Assembly: GCA_021234155.1 (NCBI GenBank)
Contig: JAJEKV010000311.1
Span: 291,104-355,103 of the forward strand
Reading direction: 5' to 3'
Length of the DNA: 64,000 nucleotides
Source of the DNA: Isoetes taiwanensis
Lineage: Eukaryota > Streptophyta > Lycopodiopsida > Isoetales > Isoetaceae
Positions 21,691 through 36,417 of the stretch are shown one piece after another. The translations under genes and the position numbers were made by a program. Position 1 is the stretch's first letter. The number at the start of each line of letters is the position of its first letter. The notes below the pieces were generated by a model. That model was not told where the DNA came from and searched no databases. It was given only the letters and a program-made list of their open reading frames with translations.

Positions 21691-24012
21691 CCACATAAAA
21701 TCTAAGGGAATCTCCCTTAAATCTTAAGAATCTAGGGGAATCTTTGTAGAATCTTACAGAATCTAAGTGAAAATCTAAGGGTATCTACGGGAATCTTGGT
21801 GCAATCTTGGAAATGTAGGGGAGTCTTTATAAGATCTTAGAGAATCTAGAGGAATCTTAAGAGAATCTCAGGGATTCTAGGGGAATCTTTTTAGAATCTT
21901 GAAAAATCTAAGAGAATCTAAAGGGTTCACTGAATCATTGAGAATATAAGAGAATCTAAGGGAATCTTGAAAAAACCGTTAAGAACAGAGACAGTCTAGG
22001 GAAATCTCAAGAGAATCTATAAGAATCTCAAGCGTTTCTTTGGAAATCTAGGGGAATCTTCCTAAAATCTTTGAGAATTAGAGTAATCTTGATGGAGTCT
22101 TGGAGAATGTAGAAGAATCTAGAAGAATCTTCATAGAATCTTGGAGAATCTAGAGGAGACTTGGGGTATTCTTTTGGAATCTAGGAATCTCAAAAGAATC
22201 TTTGAAAATCTAGGAGAATCTATAAAACCTTTGAGAATCTATGCGAATCTAGAAGGAATCTTAGGGAATCTAGGGGAATCTTAATAAAATCTAGAGGATT
22301 CCTTGGGAATCTAAGAGAATCTAAGCGAATTTCAAGAGAATCTTTTGGAATCTAGGGGAATCTTTCTAGAATCTTTGAGAATCTAAAAGAAACTTGATGG
22401 AATGTTAGAGAATCTAAGAGAATCTTCATAGAACCTTGGGGAATCTAGGAAAATCTCTTGAGGAACCTAGAGGAATCATGGGATAATCTCTGAGAATCTA
22501 AAAGAATCTTAGGAAATCTTAAGAGAATGTTTGGAAATCTAGGAGAATCTAAGGGAATCGTCATAAAATCTCTAAGAATCTATAGGAATTTAGATGGAAT
22601 CTTGGAGAATCTAAGGGAATCTTAATAAAATCTAGGGGAATCTCCATAGAATCTTAAGAATCTAGGGAATCTTTGTAGAATTTTAAGGTATCTAAGGGGA
22701 AATCCAAGGGTATCTACAGGAATCTTGGTGCAATTCTTGGAGAATCTAGGGAAATCTTCATAGGATATTAGAGAATCTAGAGGAATCTCAATCTTAGCGA
22801 TTCTAGGGGAATCTTTATAGAATCTTGAGAAATCTAGAGGAATCTTGGGATCATCTTTGAAAATCTAGGGGAATCTCAGGAGAATATTAGAAAATCTTCA
22901 TAAAATCTACGAGAATCTAGGAGAATCTACATAGAATATTGCAAAACCTAAAGGAACCTTGGGATAATCTTCAAAAATTTAGGGGAATCTTTGTAGAATC
23001 TTAATAGTCTAGGGGAATCTTTCACGCTGGGTGTGTTTTGGAGGGTTAGCTTCATGCAGTCCTTCATATTAATATATACAAGTGTTTGTAATATGAAGGA
23101 CTGCATGAAGTCGACCCTCCAAAACACACCCAGCGTGAAAGATTCCCCTAGATTCTTAACATTCTACAAAGATTTCCCTAGATTTCTGAAGCTTATCCAA
23201 AGGTTTCTTTAGATTCTGCAATATTCTATGTAGATTCTCCTAGATTCCCATAGATTCTATGAAGATTTCCTAAGATTCTCTTGAGATTCCCTTAGATTTT
23301 CAATGACGATCCCAAGATTCCTCTAGATTTTCCAAGATTCCATGTAGATTCTCTTAGATTTTCCAAGATTCTATAAAGATTCCCCTAGAATCCCTAAGAT
23401 TCTCTTGAGATTCCTCTAGATTCTCTAAGATCCTATGAAGATTCCCCTAGATTCTCCAAAAATTGCACCAAAAGATTCTACAAAGATTCCCCTAGATGCT
23501 TCAGATTCTATGGAGGTTTCCCTAGATTTTATTAGATTCCCTTCGATTCTCCAAGATTCCATCTAAATTGCCATAGATTCTTAGAGATTTTATGACGATT
23601 CCCTTAGATTCTCCTAGATTTAAGATTCTATGAAGATTCTCTTAGCGTCTCTAAGATTCCATCAAGATTCTTCTACATTCTCAAAGATTCTAGAAAGATT
23701 TCCTTAGGCTTCCCTAGATTTCCAAAGATTCTCTTAGATTCCCCTCGATTTCCCTAGATTCCACGAGATTCCACGAAATTCGCCTAGATTTTATTAAGAT
23801 TCCCCTAGAGACCCCAAGATTTCTTCTAGATTCGCATAGATTCTTAAAGGTTTTATAAAGATTTCTGTAGATTTTCCTAGATTCCCAAAGATTCTTTTGA
23901 GATTCCCTAAGATTCTCCAAAGATTTTCCTAGATTCCAAAAGAATACCCACAGATTCCTTTAAAATTTCCAAGATTCTATAAAGATTCTCCTAGATTCTC
24001 CAAGATTCCATC
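21691..24012. repeat. 2.3-kb fold-back of degenerate GATTC repeats
   Basis: The left arm (about 21691-23003) is an array of words like AATCTAGGGGAATCTT; the right arm (about 23157-24012) is the reverse complement, GATTCCCCTAGATTC. Between them is a non-array hairpin: 23004-23071 pairs with 23089-23157 with only a three-base mismatch, over a loop of about 17 bases. The unique hairpin part includes cacgctgggtgtgttttgg and gcttcatgcagtccttcata. A related inner sequence opens array 1 at 13.15 kb. No coding is seen; ORFs such as 23714-23920 are translated repeats. The structure would make double-stranded RNA if transcribed. Confidence 0.8.
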
Positions 24013-24296
24013 AAGGTTATTCAGCCTCAGATAGTGCATAAGGCTGAGCACAACCCTTAATTTTGTGTTCAACTTCAGCCAATTGCAGCTTTGCTCCAAT
24101 AATGAGACATGTATGTACAAACACAGTTTTATCTCGAAGCAATTTGTACTTCTTATGACACCCTTTTATCTGCTCAAAGTAAGATGCCCAACAACATCAT
24201 TCCCAACCACAAATTGGTTCTCATATTCATCTTTAGTTGCCCCGTGTAGTGTTCTCTTCTCTTTCTTACACATAAGCAAATAGTAGAGAGCACCTT

Positions 24297-24848
24297 CTAT
24301 ATTGTCTGAGCTGGAAAGGAGGCAAAAACATCTCCAGCTTCGACAATGTCAGCTAATGAAACGTCTTCTTCAGATGTAAACAAGACATCTTCAGTCTGAT
24401 CTTCTTCTTCATTAGATGCAGTATTATCTGTTGGCACCAAAACTTTGATATCCCAAGTACCAACATGGAGCAGATTTTCACAACTTTCCCATTGCATTAT
24501 CCTCCAAGTAGGACAGAAACAAGAAAGTGATCGTCATTACCATAGCAGGATTCGACTTGTCAAGAGCCATTACAGAATGTAAGGCTAATGTCCCTGGCAA
24601 TGTTTTGCAGCCATATGGCACACTTCAGCCCATTTCCTCTACTATGGCCTCCCAAAACAGCCTATATGGACCACATTTTGATGGTGGGAATTTCTTCTTC
24701 AAAGAGGCACAAGTTGTGGTAGCACCGTTTATTGGCAGACCATTTTCTTTAAGTTGCTCATCGTATAGAGCATTCTTTGCCTTGGCAGACTCTGCATCAT
24801 GCTCCCCCTTACCATGGTCTGATGCAAAATAATTCCAGCACTTCTGAT
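24297..24848 (-). pseudogene. Transposon-linked protein fragment (WNYF...HGKGEHD family)
   Basis: Read on minus from about 24845, the sequence gives WNYFASDHGKGEHDAESA, then KAKNALYDEQLKENG, and further on PFERC-less spacer and DKSNPAMVMTI. A downstream open piece at 24297-24497 reads TWDIKVLVPTDNTASNEEED with an acidic tail. The WNYF-x-HGKG-x-D pattern is one I associate with an uncharacterised transposon-borne protein family of plants and animals. The C-terminal end is preserved; the N-terminal part is missing because the copia relic begins at 24850. In-frame stops occur. The family name is uncertain. Confidence 0.4.
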
Positions 24849-24849
24849 T

Positions 24850-27005
24850 CTATGAATCGAAAAATATCTGCCCAGAAAGGCCATTGAAGCTTTCATATTG
24901 GATGATCATGCCAAGGATATAAGAAACGGGGCCAAGATCCTTCTTCCGAAAATGTGTTTGAAGCTGAAGCTTAACTTGACCAAGAAGGTGATCATCTGTA
25001 GCTATAATTAGTAAATCATCAACATAGACGAGGATTATGACAAGAGAAGGATCCAAGATGAATTACGATCAGATTGGCATCGAGAAAACTTGAGATGGAT
25101 TAAGGTTTGATCAAGCTTAGCATACCAAGATCGAGAAGCCTGTTTGAGTCTATATAAGGCTTTGTGCAAGAGGCAAACCAAGTCAGCACTAGTGGGATTG
25201 ATGAAACCTTCGGGTTGTTTAATATAGACCTCCTCGGTAAGATCACCATAAAGAAATGCATTATTGACACCCATCTGGTGGATATGCAGGTGCTTAAGAA
25301 CAGCTACTGCAAGAATCAGTCTGAAAGAAGACATCTTGGCCACAGGAGCAACGGTTTCTGCATAATCTAGCCCTTCGATCTGGCGGAAACCTCGTGCAAC
25401 AAGCTGAGCTTTGAACCTCTCCACAAGACCAACACTATTATACTTAACTTTATAAACCCATTTGCTGCCAATAATGGCTCGGTTCACTGGTCGAGGAAGA
25501 AGGGAGCATGTCCCGGTGGCTTGGATAGAGGCAGTTTTGTCCTGCATGGCTTGAATCCATTTGGAGCTTTTAGAACAAGCTATAGCTTGAGAATAAGTTT
25601 GTGGTTCAATAGGATGATCCATAACAACGAGACTGTAATCTTTAGTCCATGTTGAAGGTCTACGTTCACGGATTGGGTGGGGGGAAGTGACAGTAGGTAC
25701 TGGTGCAATACAAGAGGGAATGGTACCCGGAAGAAGAAGGTCCGAACAATCGGATTGAAGAGGGAAAGCAGGAGGCTCAGGTGGTGTATGGATGTGTGGA
25801 GGAGCATCAATTTCAAGAATGGGTACTTTCTACATGAGTACTTCTTGCAGAGAGGCGTGAAAATATGGAGAGGTAGGATTTTCAAGGAAGCAAGGCTCAA
25901 ATGCATTAAAAGATGCATGACAACTAATGATTAATCGATGGGAGTCAAGGACAAATAATTGATAGGCTTTATGTGTCAAAGAATAGCCAATGAACATGCA
26001 GGGGCTGCAATTTGGATTCTTTTTCTTTAGAAATGTGCGTAAAGCTTTGCATCCAAAAACTTTGAGGTGATCAAAAGAAACAGAGCTGCCATTTCGGATT
26101 TCTGCTAGAATCTTGTGGCTAAGGCTTGAGTGAGGCATGCGATTGAGCAAATATGCTGCAGTACAAATGGCTTCTTCCCAAAATATATCAGGAACATGAA
26201 TGGCTAGCAGAAGACTTCGTGCCATTTCCATGAAGGTGCTATTTGCACGGTCGGCTCTTCCATTTTATTCCAGAGAGGAGGGAGATGAAACTTCATGACA
26301 AATGCCATGACTGGAGAAGAAATGCTGGAATATGTGGGAATTGAACTCGCACCTCGATCGCTTCTGAAGGTTACCATCTGCTTGTCTGTGTAATGTTCTT
26401 CCTGAGTAGAACAACATAATCAAAAGTTTGACTTTTTGTAGTGAAAGTAAAACGGAAAGATATCTGCTATAATCATCCGAAGGCACCAAAATATATTTGG
26501 AATCATTGAAGGAAGAAGGCTTTATGGGGCCATATAAATCTGCATGCACAAGTTGGAGCAAATGAGTGGCTTGACTGGTAGATGGTGGAAAGGAGGCTCA
26601 GGAACTTTTACTGATGAGACAAATATCGTAAGGGTTGGCATTATCGGCATTATTGGATAAAAAACCTTGCGTGATGAGCTGTTGAATCCGGGTTGAGCTA
26701 ATGTGATCCACTCGGTAGTGCCACAAAGGATCACTTATGGTACCATTAGAGGCAAAATGAGTAAATTCAGGTGCTTGGGTATTGATCTGATATAGATTTC
26801 CATGCCTATGACCAGAGAGAAGCAAGGAATTATCCAAACTTCTTATGTGATAAGCACCATGAGTAAAGTTCACATGAAAACCATCATCAGTAAAACTTAC
26901 TGACTGAAAGTAGGCTTTTATGTAAACCAAGGACGTGGAGCACATCTTTAATGTGTTCCTTGCTTCCAGAAGAAAGGTGAATAGTCACAACTCCTTTGTC
27001 AATGC
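24850..27005 (-). mobile_element. Ty1/copia retrotransposon internal region, degraded
   Basis: Minus-strand order is as in copia pol. A GAG-pre-integrase-type segment at 26598-26999 includes LWHYRVDHIS. The integrase core at 26265-26561 has VHADLYGPI and a second acidic-residue region DDYSRY. The integrase C-terminal part at 25830-26231 has HLKVFGCKA and FIGYS. Reverse transcriptase follows at 25035-25622 (WVYKVKYNSVGLVERFKAQLVARG in pieces) and 24850-25056 (the catalytic LVYVDDLLII). Several frameshifts and stops separate the pieces. Gag, protease, RNase H and both LTRs are absent, so the copy is truncated at each end and not autonomous. Confidence 0.9.
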
Positions 27006-27305
27006 CCAATTGTTGTGCATGTCTTGCTCTTCATGAGCATGCCGGCCAAATATGTATGCCATATGGTAGGAAACGATTACATATTATTAACTTGTCCAGG
27101 TTATCCAGGTTGTCACCACCAGACATGCATTATAATTCTATGCATTATAATTCTTTGTATAAATCTGCACATAAACACACGAGATAGGCAGTTCTCCAAA
27201 GCTCCCATTCCCAACAAACATCTTTCAAGGATTAACTAAATAAAACATAGTGAAACCCTTCATCAAACAAGAAGGATTGCCTCTATTTTACACATGCTAT
27301 CACTT

Positions 27306-29881
<2,576 letters not shown>

Positions 29882-29912
29882 CTAGTAAACGTGTGCCCAG
29901 CGTTGCCGGGCT
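29882..29912 (-). other. Helitron 3' terminus (hairpin plus CTAG)
   Basis: On the minus strand the sequence reads AGCCCGGCAACGCTGGGC, then a short spacer and TTACTAG, followed by host T. The hairpin has a 7-bp stem with one G-T/mismatch position and an AAC loop. It has nearly the same 3' end as the non-autonomous Helitron that ends at 42298, so the two belong to one family. Confidence 0.85.
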
Positions 29913-30260
29913 AATATCTTGGCTCGTGTTTTCACCTGGCCTTTAACACCCTAGTAAATATGTGCTTCAAATGTCCATATGTGAAACTTTGACGTTATTT
30001 GCTTTTGTAATTATTTTTGTTATTGAAATAGTATAATGCCAGTAGCATTTACGTTCATGGATTTCAATAGAGAAAACAATGCTTTATAAGGAATGTAAGA
30101 GACAGTTAAATCTACCTCTGAAGATAAAAATCTGGAAAGACAAACCCAAAATTGATGCTGAAAATGTCACTCTTAGAAGTAGTTAAGTACATCAATAAGA
30201 AATAAGTACAAAAATATATAAAACACAAAATCTTGTCCTGGCTCATTGATGTATTTTAGT

Positions 30261-31014
30261 TCATGATGGAACTCTAAATATACATCTCCACATAGCGCAC
30301 ATCACCAAGGGCCTAATATTGTACTTTGTTGGATGCTCCCATGATATCTTCGCTAGATAACATCTTACCCGAGGTAAAAGTGAAATATATAGGCGAGTCA
30401 TTGATTCGAACTGCGCACAATGTCTCACGACTATCAAGCATATGAGACAACTGATCCCGAAGGTAGGCTCGTATAATGGAATCAGATACTGCATCGGGAA
30501 GAAATGATTTGTAGACCCTAAAAAGTGTTCCATTACATATTCCAATGCAGATGGGTTCTTTTGCTATCAAAACACCAATTCGCCAGTGCACGGTGTCGTT
30601 TCTCATCTGATAAAAAAAAGATAAACAATCGAAGATTAGTCAAAGCACTACGCTATACCATAAATAGATATATGTACTCTATCCTCCACCTACCTCTCTC
30701 AAAGCACATTCGAGTAAACAATGTTCCCTCGGGTGAACTTGAGAAAACAGGAAGTTATCAATTAGTTGGATAAAGTGCTCCAACTTAACAACCTCGTCAG
30801 TGCTAAATATTTCTTTGAGCTTTGCAATGAGCTCCTCAATTTCCACGCTTGCTACCCCATGTACATGAGCATGGTATTTTCGTTCCCAGTCATACCATGG
30901 TCCAAGAGTGCGTATGACAAAAGTAACAAGGGAGATGTGGTAGCTCCTGTCACCCTTTAGGCATTTGGCGACATGGTGATCGAAGACATACCACGGGACC
31001 AAAATATGCACCAT
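30261..31014 (-). CDS. Unrecognised ORFs between helicase and Helitron 3' end
   Basis: Two minus-strand pieces, 30679-31014 (111 aa; WYVFDHHVAKCLKGDRSYHI, then GPWYDWERKYHAHVHG) and 30313-30606 (97 aa; HWRIGVLIAKEPICIGICNG), look protein-like and may be exons of one gene, with a possible intron at 30607-30678. I do not recognise the family. They lie between the helicase stop and the Helitron hairpin, the place where captured host gene pieces are often found. A captured fragment is therefore likely, but a diverged extra Helitron protein cannot be excluded. Confidence 0.4.
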
Positions 31015-34000
31015 CTACATGGATGAAGATGTAAGTAAGTAAGATAAAAATAAAAGGAAGAAAGAAAGTAGAAGATGTCAATGAGAACAAAGAGAAATTA
31101 GAAGTTGTGATTTTTAAGTATTAGACTCACACTTAGAGGAGTTTTTTGTATACAATATTTGTTGTATATCTTGATCTGTCAACATCTGCAGAAGCATCTC
31201 CATCCTTCGATAGAACGAGTACCTTTATGCCTTAGATTCCTTGAGCTCTTGAGTGAGAGTGCCATGTAGAGTTGTCCGTGACTGAATACTGGATTTGGCA
31301 AATACAAACCAACCATTTTCATTGTTTGGCCTTGGGACTTGTTGGTTGTCATACCAAAAGCTGGACGCAATGGAAATTGTATGCGCTCAAACTGAAATGG
31401 GAGTTCTGCATTATTGGGCACCAAAGGTATTCTAAATATGAACACTCTGCTTCCAATATTCTTTCCAGTGACAATCTCGACATCTATAGCACGTCTTCCC
31501 AATGAACGTATAATGAGGCGAGTGCCATTGTAGAGTCCCTTACGTATAGAAACAGACCTCAATAACATGACAATCGTGCCGACCTTCAAAGTTAATTGAT
31601 GAGGAGGCATCCCACTCGGAGTTTGCGCATTCAAAAATTCAATAGGATAGACCCCTGCATCATTCTCATTAATAGCTCGATCAACACTGTAATAACCAAT
31701 AGGTGCAGCAGGCAACCACTCTGTCATCCTCTTGTTTACTTCATCTACATCCTCATTCAGTGGCGTAAGCATACCCCTCTGGACCCAATAGGACAGACTT
31801 CCATAATTCGTTAAAACATCAGGGAATGCCACGACTAGCAAGTCACAAGTCCTGTGACTTCACACAAATCTCTTCTGGAAGACGTATCACGTCCCATCCA
31901 ATGTTGGGAAACGTGGTCTCAAGTCCATCTCCAACTCGTAGGAGATACTCTGCAAACGCCTTTTGCTCTTCCGCGTCTCTTCCCACACTGTTCATTACTC
32001 ACATATTTATGTTCAACTTTATGTTCCTCGGCATGATCCCATATGTAAGAGCATTTTAAGAAAGCATGCACAATTTGGGGGCGATTTCCTCGTGGAACCA
32101 CAGGTGGAAGCTAGCGAAAATCTCCTCCAAAAACAACAATGAATTCCCCAAACAATTTGCCACATGACATCACGTCACGGAGTGTTCTATCCAGTGCTTC
32201 ATAAACATATTTATGCATCATTGGGGCCTCATCCCATATAACCATGCGAGTCGCTCTTATCAATTTTGCCAGCTCCGACTGCTTTGGAATATTGTAAGTT
32301 GATGTCTCATCTATGTTTATCAGTATCTTGAACCTTGAATGTGCAGTGCGCCCACCCTTCAATAAAGTGGATGCAATTCCTGAAGAAGCAACTGCAAGTG
32401 CAATGATACCTTTGGCACGAACATAAGACAACATGGTGTTAAAAAGAAAACTCTTTCCCAAGCCGCCTGACCCTGAACGAAAAACATCCGTCCTTTTTCT
32501 AGCATCACGTGCTTATCGATCACACGGTCGAAGATAACACGCTCGTCGTGATATACGCGGTCCATATCTTCTTGCACCTTTACCATATCTTCTTGAAACA
32601 CCTCGTCCCGAAATATCATATATGGATCTATTGCACGCTCAGGAAGAATGAAATCAAACTCCTTTAAGGATCGTCCGACATAGTTCATATGATCTTCAAT
32701 GTCTAGAAGTGCCATGTCAAAAAATTGATCATACACATTTACACTTTGATCCTCTGCAATCCTTCATGCCTCATGCAAGAAGTCATCGATCATAGAAAGC
32801 TTGACTTCTTCCCACAATTGTAACGGATTCGATGGTTCATTTTTAAAAGGATCATGACGAACATGTACCACAATTGTGGTGGCATGCCCCATGCTGCTGC
32901 TTCTTGAAGAGACTCAAGCCATTCTGTGTCATTTCGAAGCAACCCATGATGAATGCAAGCTTCTTTATATGTTGCACACAACTCCCCATCAAAGAGCGTA
33001 AATCTTCAAAACTAATTACACCTGTCACGCGGGTCAACAGGAGTCGTAAATCGTATCGCTCTCCTTCTGAAGGATTAACAAAGTACACGCATCCAATAGT
33101 GGGAAACTTCTGGGTATATCTGACCTGCCATTTTCGACTGGGTTTATCATAGGACTATATGGAAAATCATGGTAGAGCAATTATGTAGCCTCTCTGTCTC
33201 CAGATGCATTCAACTCGAAAAAAACTGTCAACGTTGTTCTGTTATTCTTGCTCCTTATACTGTCCACACTCATGCCTTCTCGATATATACATCTTGTTGC
33301 ATTGGAAGATGCATAGCCAATCTAGTGACATGAGGAAACTGCTGTTGTATCTCATATGAGAGGATTCTCTAAGATGCCTCAGAAGCTGAGAAATAGCGTG
33401 CATTCAAGAATTGCTCAATCTCATCATGGTTTACGGTGGATGCCCTGCTAGTAGATGCACCATCACTCGCTGTTTCTAAGTTCACATTGATCATATTGGG
33501 CCCTTTGTAGACGTACTTGTACAAATATTTAATAGCCTTTACAGCAGTACATACCTCAATATTGATATGGCACTTAAAGTACGATGTCATTCAACTAGGG
33601 ATTATATGGCACCGACCCATATGTTATCCAAATCTATATCCCTCTTGTCACCTTTCGTCCTGGTCATCCCTTCTTCGGTACAATGAATATCCATCAACAA
33701 CTGTCGTCTCATCTGAAAATGCACGTGGATAACGTTTTGTACACTTACCATCTTGCATGCACGGACTATTCGGATATCCAGTACCACATGGCCCATGCAT
33801 CATATTACGGGTGACTATATCGCATACCCGGGATATCGTCCTTGTGCGGTATTTCAAAGACAAATAATTTGATCGATCTCTTGGTGTGAAGGGCTTGTCC
33901 GCCCGATCCAACATAGTCAACAAATGTACATGTGGCAAGCCTCTCTTCGGAACTCAATAACATAGACTTTTTGCGATTATTATGGGTCGAGTATACCATG

Positions 34001-34559
34001 ATTAGTTATCAAATCTACCAGCTCCTTTACTTTCATATGGAATACTCTAGCCACTAACTCTGGTCGATCACTTGGCGATTGGCCATATAATAATTCCCTC
34101 CTAATATCTTCCCAATTTGCATTGGCAGTCATGGTCATAAAGAGGTCTGGCCTATACCAAGTTCGTGAACAATAGACATGGCATCCTGGTAGTGTTGGGT
34201 CATGTATCTCGGACCTCCTACATGTGAGGATGTTAACACAATTTTCTGGTTAATAGAACCTGCATCATCTCCTTCAAAGTCCATAATACCTTGCAACATG
34301 TCTTTTCGAATAGTGTGTTGGTTCAACATAATAAATTGTAGCCTTTCTTGTTCCATCTTCGCAAACATATCACATATGTATTCTTGAAACAACCGACCAG
34401 CCATGTGAAGGGGAGATACATGTCCATGATGTGTGAATAGGTGATATCTGTAGTACTCTATAATAGTTACTTCTTTTGCACCACTCCGTCCATGAGGTAT
34501 TTTAGAACGCCATCCGTTTATATCGTACGGAAGAAGTAACACAAAGTGCAATGATAGGT

Positions 34560-36417
34560 CTTACTTTGCTTGCAATTGGCATCATTCTTTCTGAGCTGGT
34601 CTTTTTCTTGATTTGGGAAAGCAGTTCTAAACTTGTATTCAGGCTTTATTATGGGATTTTCTCATACAGAGTGGTTGCCTTAAGCAACCTGGAGGTTCTA
34701 AACCATTGAGGTTGAAGGTTTGCCAGGAATACCTTCAACAAATGGGCGAGCAAGGGTGTTTATCCCCTTTAACCGGGCAGGCAAGATGCCTCATCCATAC
34801 CTAGGATCTGAGCTTCCATAGCTCGATTATCACTGACTGGGGGAGGGCCAAAGATCGATTATCAAAAGTCTAAAGCTCGGTTATCAAGTCCTGGCCTGGA
34901 TTATCAGCATCCGAAGCTGAATTCAGGGCAAAAAAATCCTCCCGAAGCTAAAGTTGATGATATGGAAAACACAGAAAGAACACAAATTCAGATTAGTTAC
35001 CTCAAAGAATTCGATCTCTTCAACCCTGCATCAAAATAAACTCATTAGAGTAAAAAGGATTAGAGGAGGTAGCTCACCGCCCAACCAGGTCCTTCAGGAA
35101 ACCGTATCCTGAGCCTGAGAAATCATTATCTCAGCCTGATATGAACTCCAGAGAAAGGGTTTAAGGATGAAGGCAAGGTTTATGAAAGCAACAGGGGTTC
35201 AGGAGGCAAGAATAGGAATCTTGACTGTGCAGTCCAGTCTGACCCACGGCCACTCTTTTGGCTATATCTCACGATCCACAAGGAGTTAACGAATGAACGA
35301 CCCCAATCCGGAAACTAGACTCTGAGTGCTTTCCAATGAGCCCTAGGTCGCCATAAGCCGACCTATATTCGCAGAGATATGACCCTTTGAATTTGGCCTT
35401 CTTGAAACTGCTATTTTTGGTCTGGGATATTATCAAGGAGATTAACTTGGCTTAACACAAGGATAATTTTCTTAGGGTATCAAATAAAGGTTAAGACTCC
35501 ATAATTAGGTTATTTGAGTGCATAACAGTGGACCACACCTCCGAGCTACTAGGGAAAAACCATCATATCAGCTGAATCCAGGGCAAAGTTGCAACGCTGC
35601 TGCTCCTTTCCCTGTTTCCACTTGCCTGTTATACCCTATCACAAGGCAGCAATCAACGGCCAAGGATGTGCTGATCTGAAAGCCTGTTGGTTAAGAAGTG
35701 GGTAAATTGTTGGTTCCAGCAAAGCATTCAAGACTACGATGGCCATAATGCCATCATGAAAAGCATCGTACAATTTCTAACTACATCATCCTTTTGTCGC
35801 GCCATATCAGCAAAATGTGGTGCCGACCATCAACTTTTAGATTGCACATAAGCGAGGATAGAGTTGCGATGGTGCTACATGTGAATCCAGGTCTTCACAT
35901 GCCTGGAGTCACGCGATGGCATCATCGCGACCGCTTGTTCATGCGAGGAAAGAGGCATGATATAGCGATGCAACATCATGCTCAAATATGACATGGTACG
36001 GCGCGAGTTTGACGTGGCAAAAAATAGTTCGCCATTTTCGTAACTGCATCGACACCATTTTAATTCGAAGATTGGTCGAAGTCTAAACTTTTTTTCTCTT
36101 TGTTGCGGAAAAAGGCATGTGAACAAAAGAGTCATCATGTTGTTCGCGATGATCTTTGTATGCACCTACAATGGTGCACGTGAATTGGGTAAAAGCAGCG
36201 TTTGTGGTGTATCAAAAACGTGCATTTTGACGCCACATTTTGGCACCACCTTTGTGGTAGAATCGGGTGGTGCATACCGAAGCGGAGATTGCGGGAGTGC
36301 AAATTAATGAGCGTCGGTTATTTTGAATTTTATGCCACGTCATTGTCCACCTTTTTGAATTAAGAAAGAATCACCTCTTCCCATGTTTTTTTGCCGCTTC
36401 TTGCCGATTGAACCCTA
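34560..36417. other. Spacer between Helitron Rep and RING-like gene (copy A), non-coding
   Basis: No convincing ORF. It contains repeated gattatca words near 34830-34910 and a conserved stretch about 35150-35640 with an LTR-like feel, but no TG...CA ends or target duplication could be fixed. 35790-36417 is probably the promoter and leader of the RING-like gene. An equivalent spacer exists at 45120-46973. Confidence 0.45.

Larger units (their letters stand above)
29882..34660 (-). mobile_element. Helitron with Rep/helicase (RepHel) coding; 5' end unresolved
   Basis: Minus-strand coding in Helitron order. The Helitron-like N-terminal domain is at 34135-34551 (FVLLLPYDINGW, RLFQEYICDMFAKMEQERL). 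The Rep HUH domain at 33648-33999 has PHVHLL (the HUH motif), and the tyrosine motif KAIKYLYKYVYKG is at 33369-33590. PIF1-like helicase runs 32111-32736 (Walker A GLGKSF, Walker B WDEAP) and 31179-31841 (NKSQGQT, ALSLKSSR). Frame breaks occur, several at CAG/CTG sites that read correctly in copy B. The element ends at 29882 with CTAG preceded by a GC-rich hairpin. The Rep N-terminus fades at about 34.6 kb and no TC terminus could be placed. Confidence 0.85.

Noticed and set aside
23714-23920. Minus ORF with repeated ENLRESQKN-type units
   Set aside because: Direct translation of the degenerate GATTC repeat; not a protein.
24527-24832. Plus-strand 101-aa ORF
   Set aside because: The opposite strand gives the recognisable WNYF...HGKGEHD family sequence; the plus ORF is its shadow.
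34600-35790. LTR retrotransposon or solo LTR in the spacer of copies A and B
   Set aside because: Composition and partial motifs suggest one, but no TG...CA ends or target duplication could be located.
34660-36417. 5' TC terminus of the RepHel Helitron
   Set aside because: Many TC dinucleotides, none followed by sequence similar to the start of the related Helitron at 38319, so no boundary is asserted.
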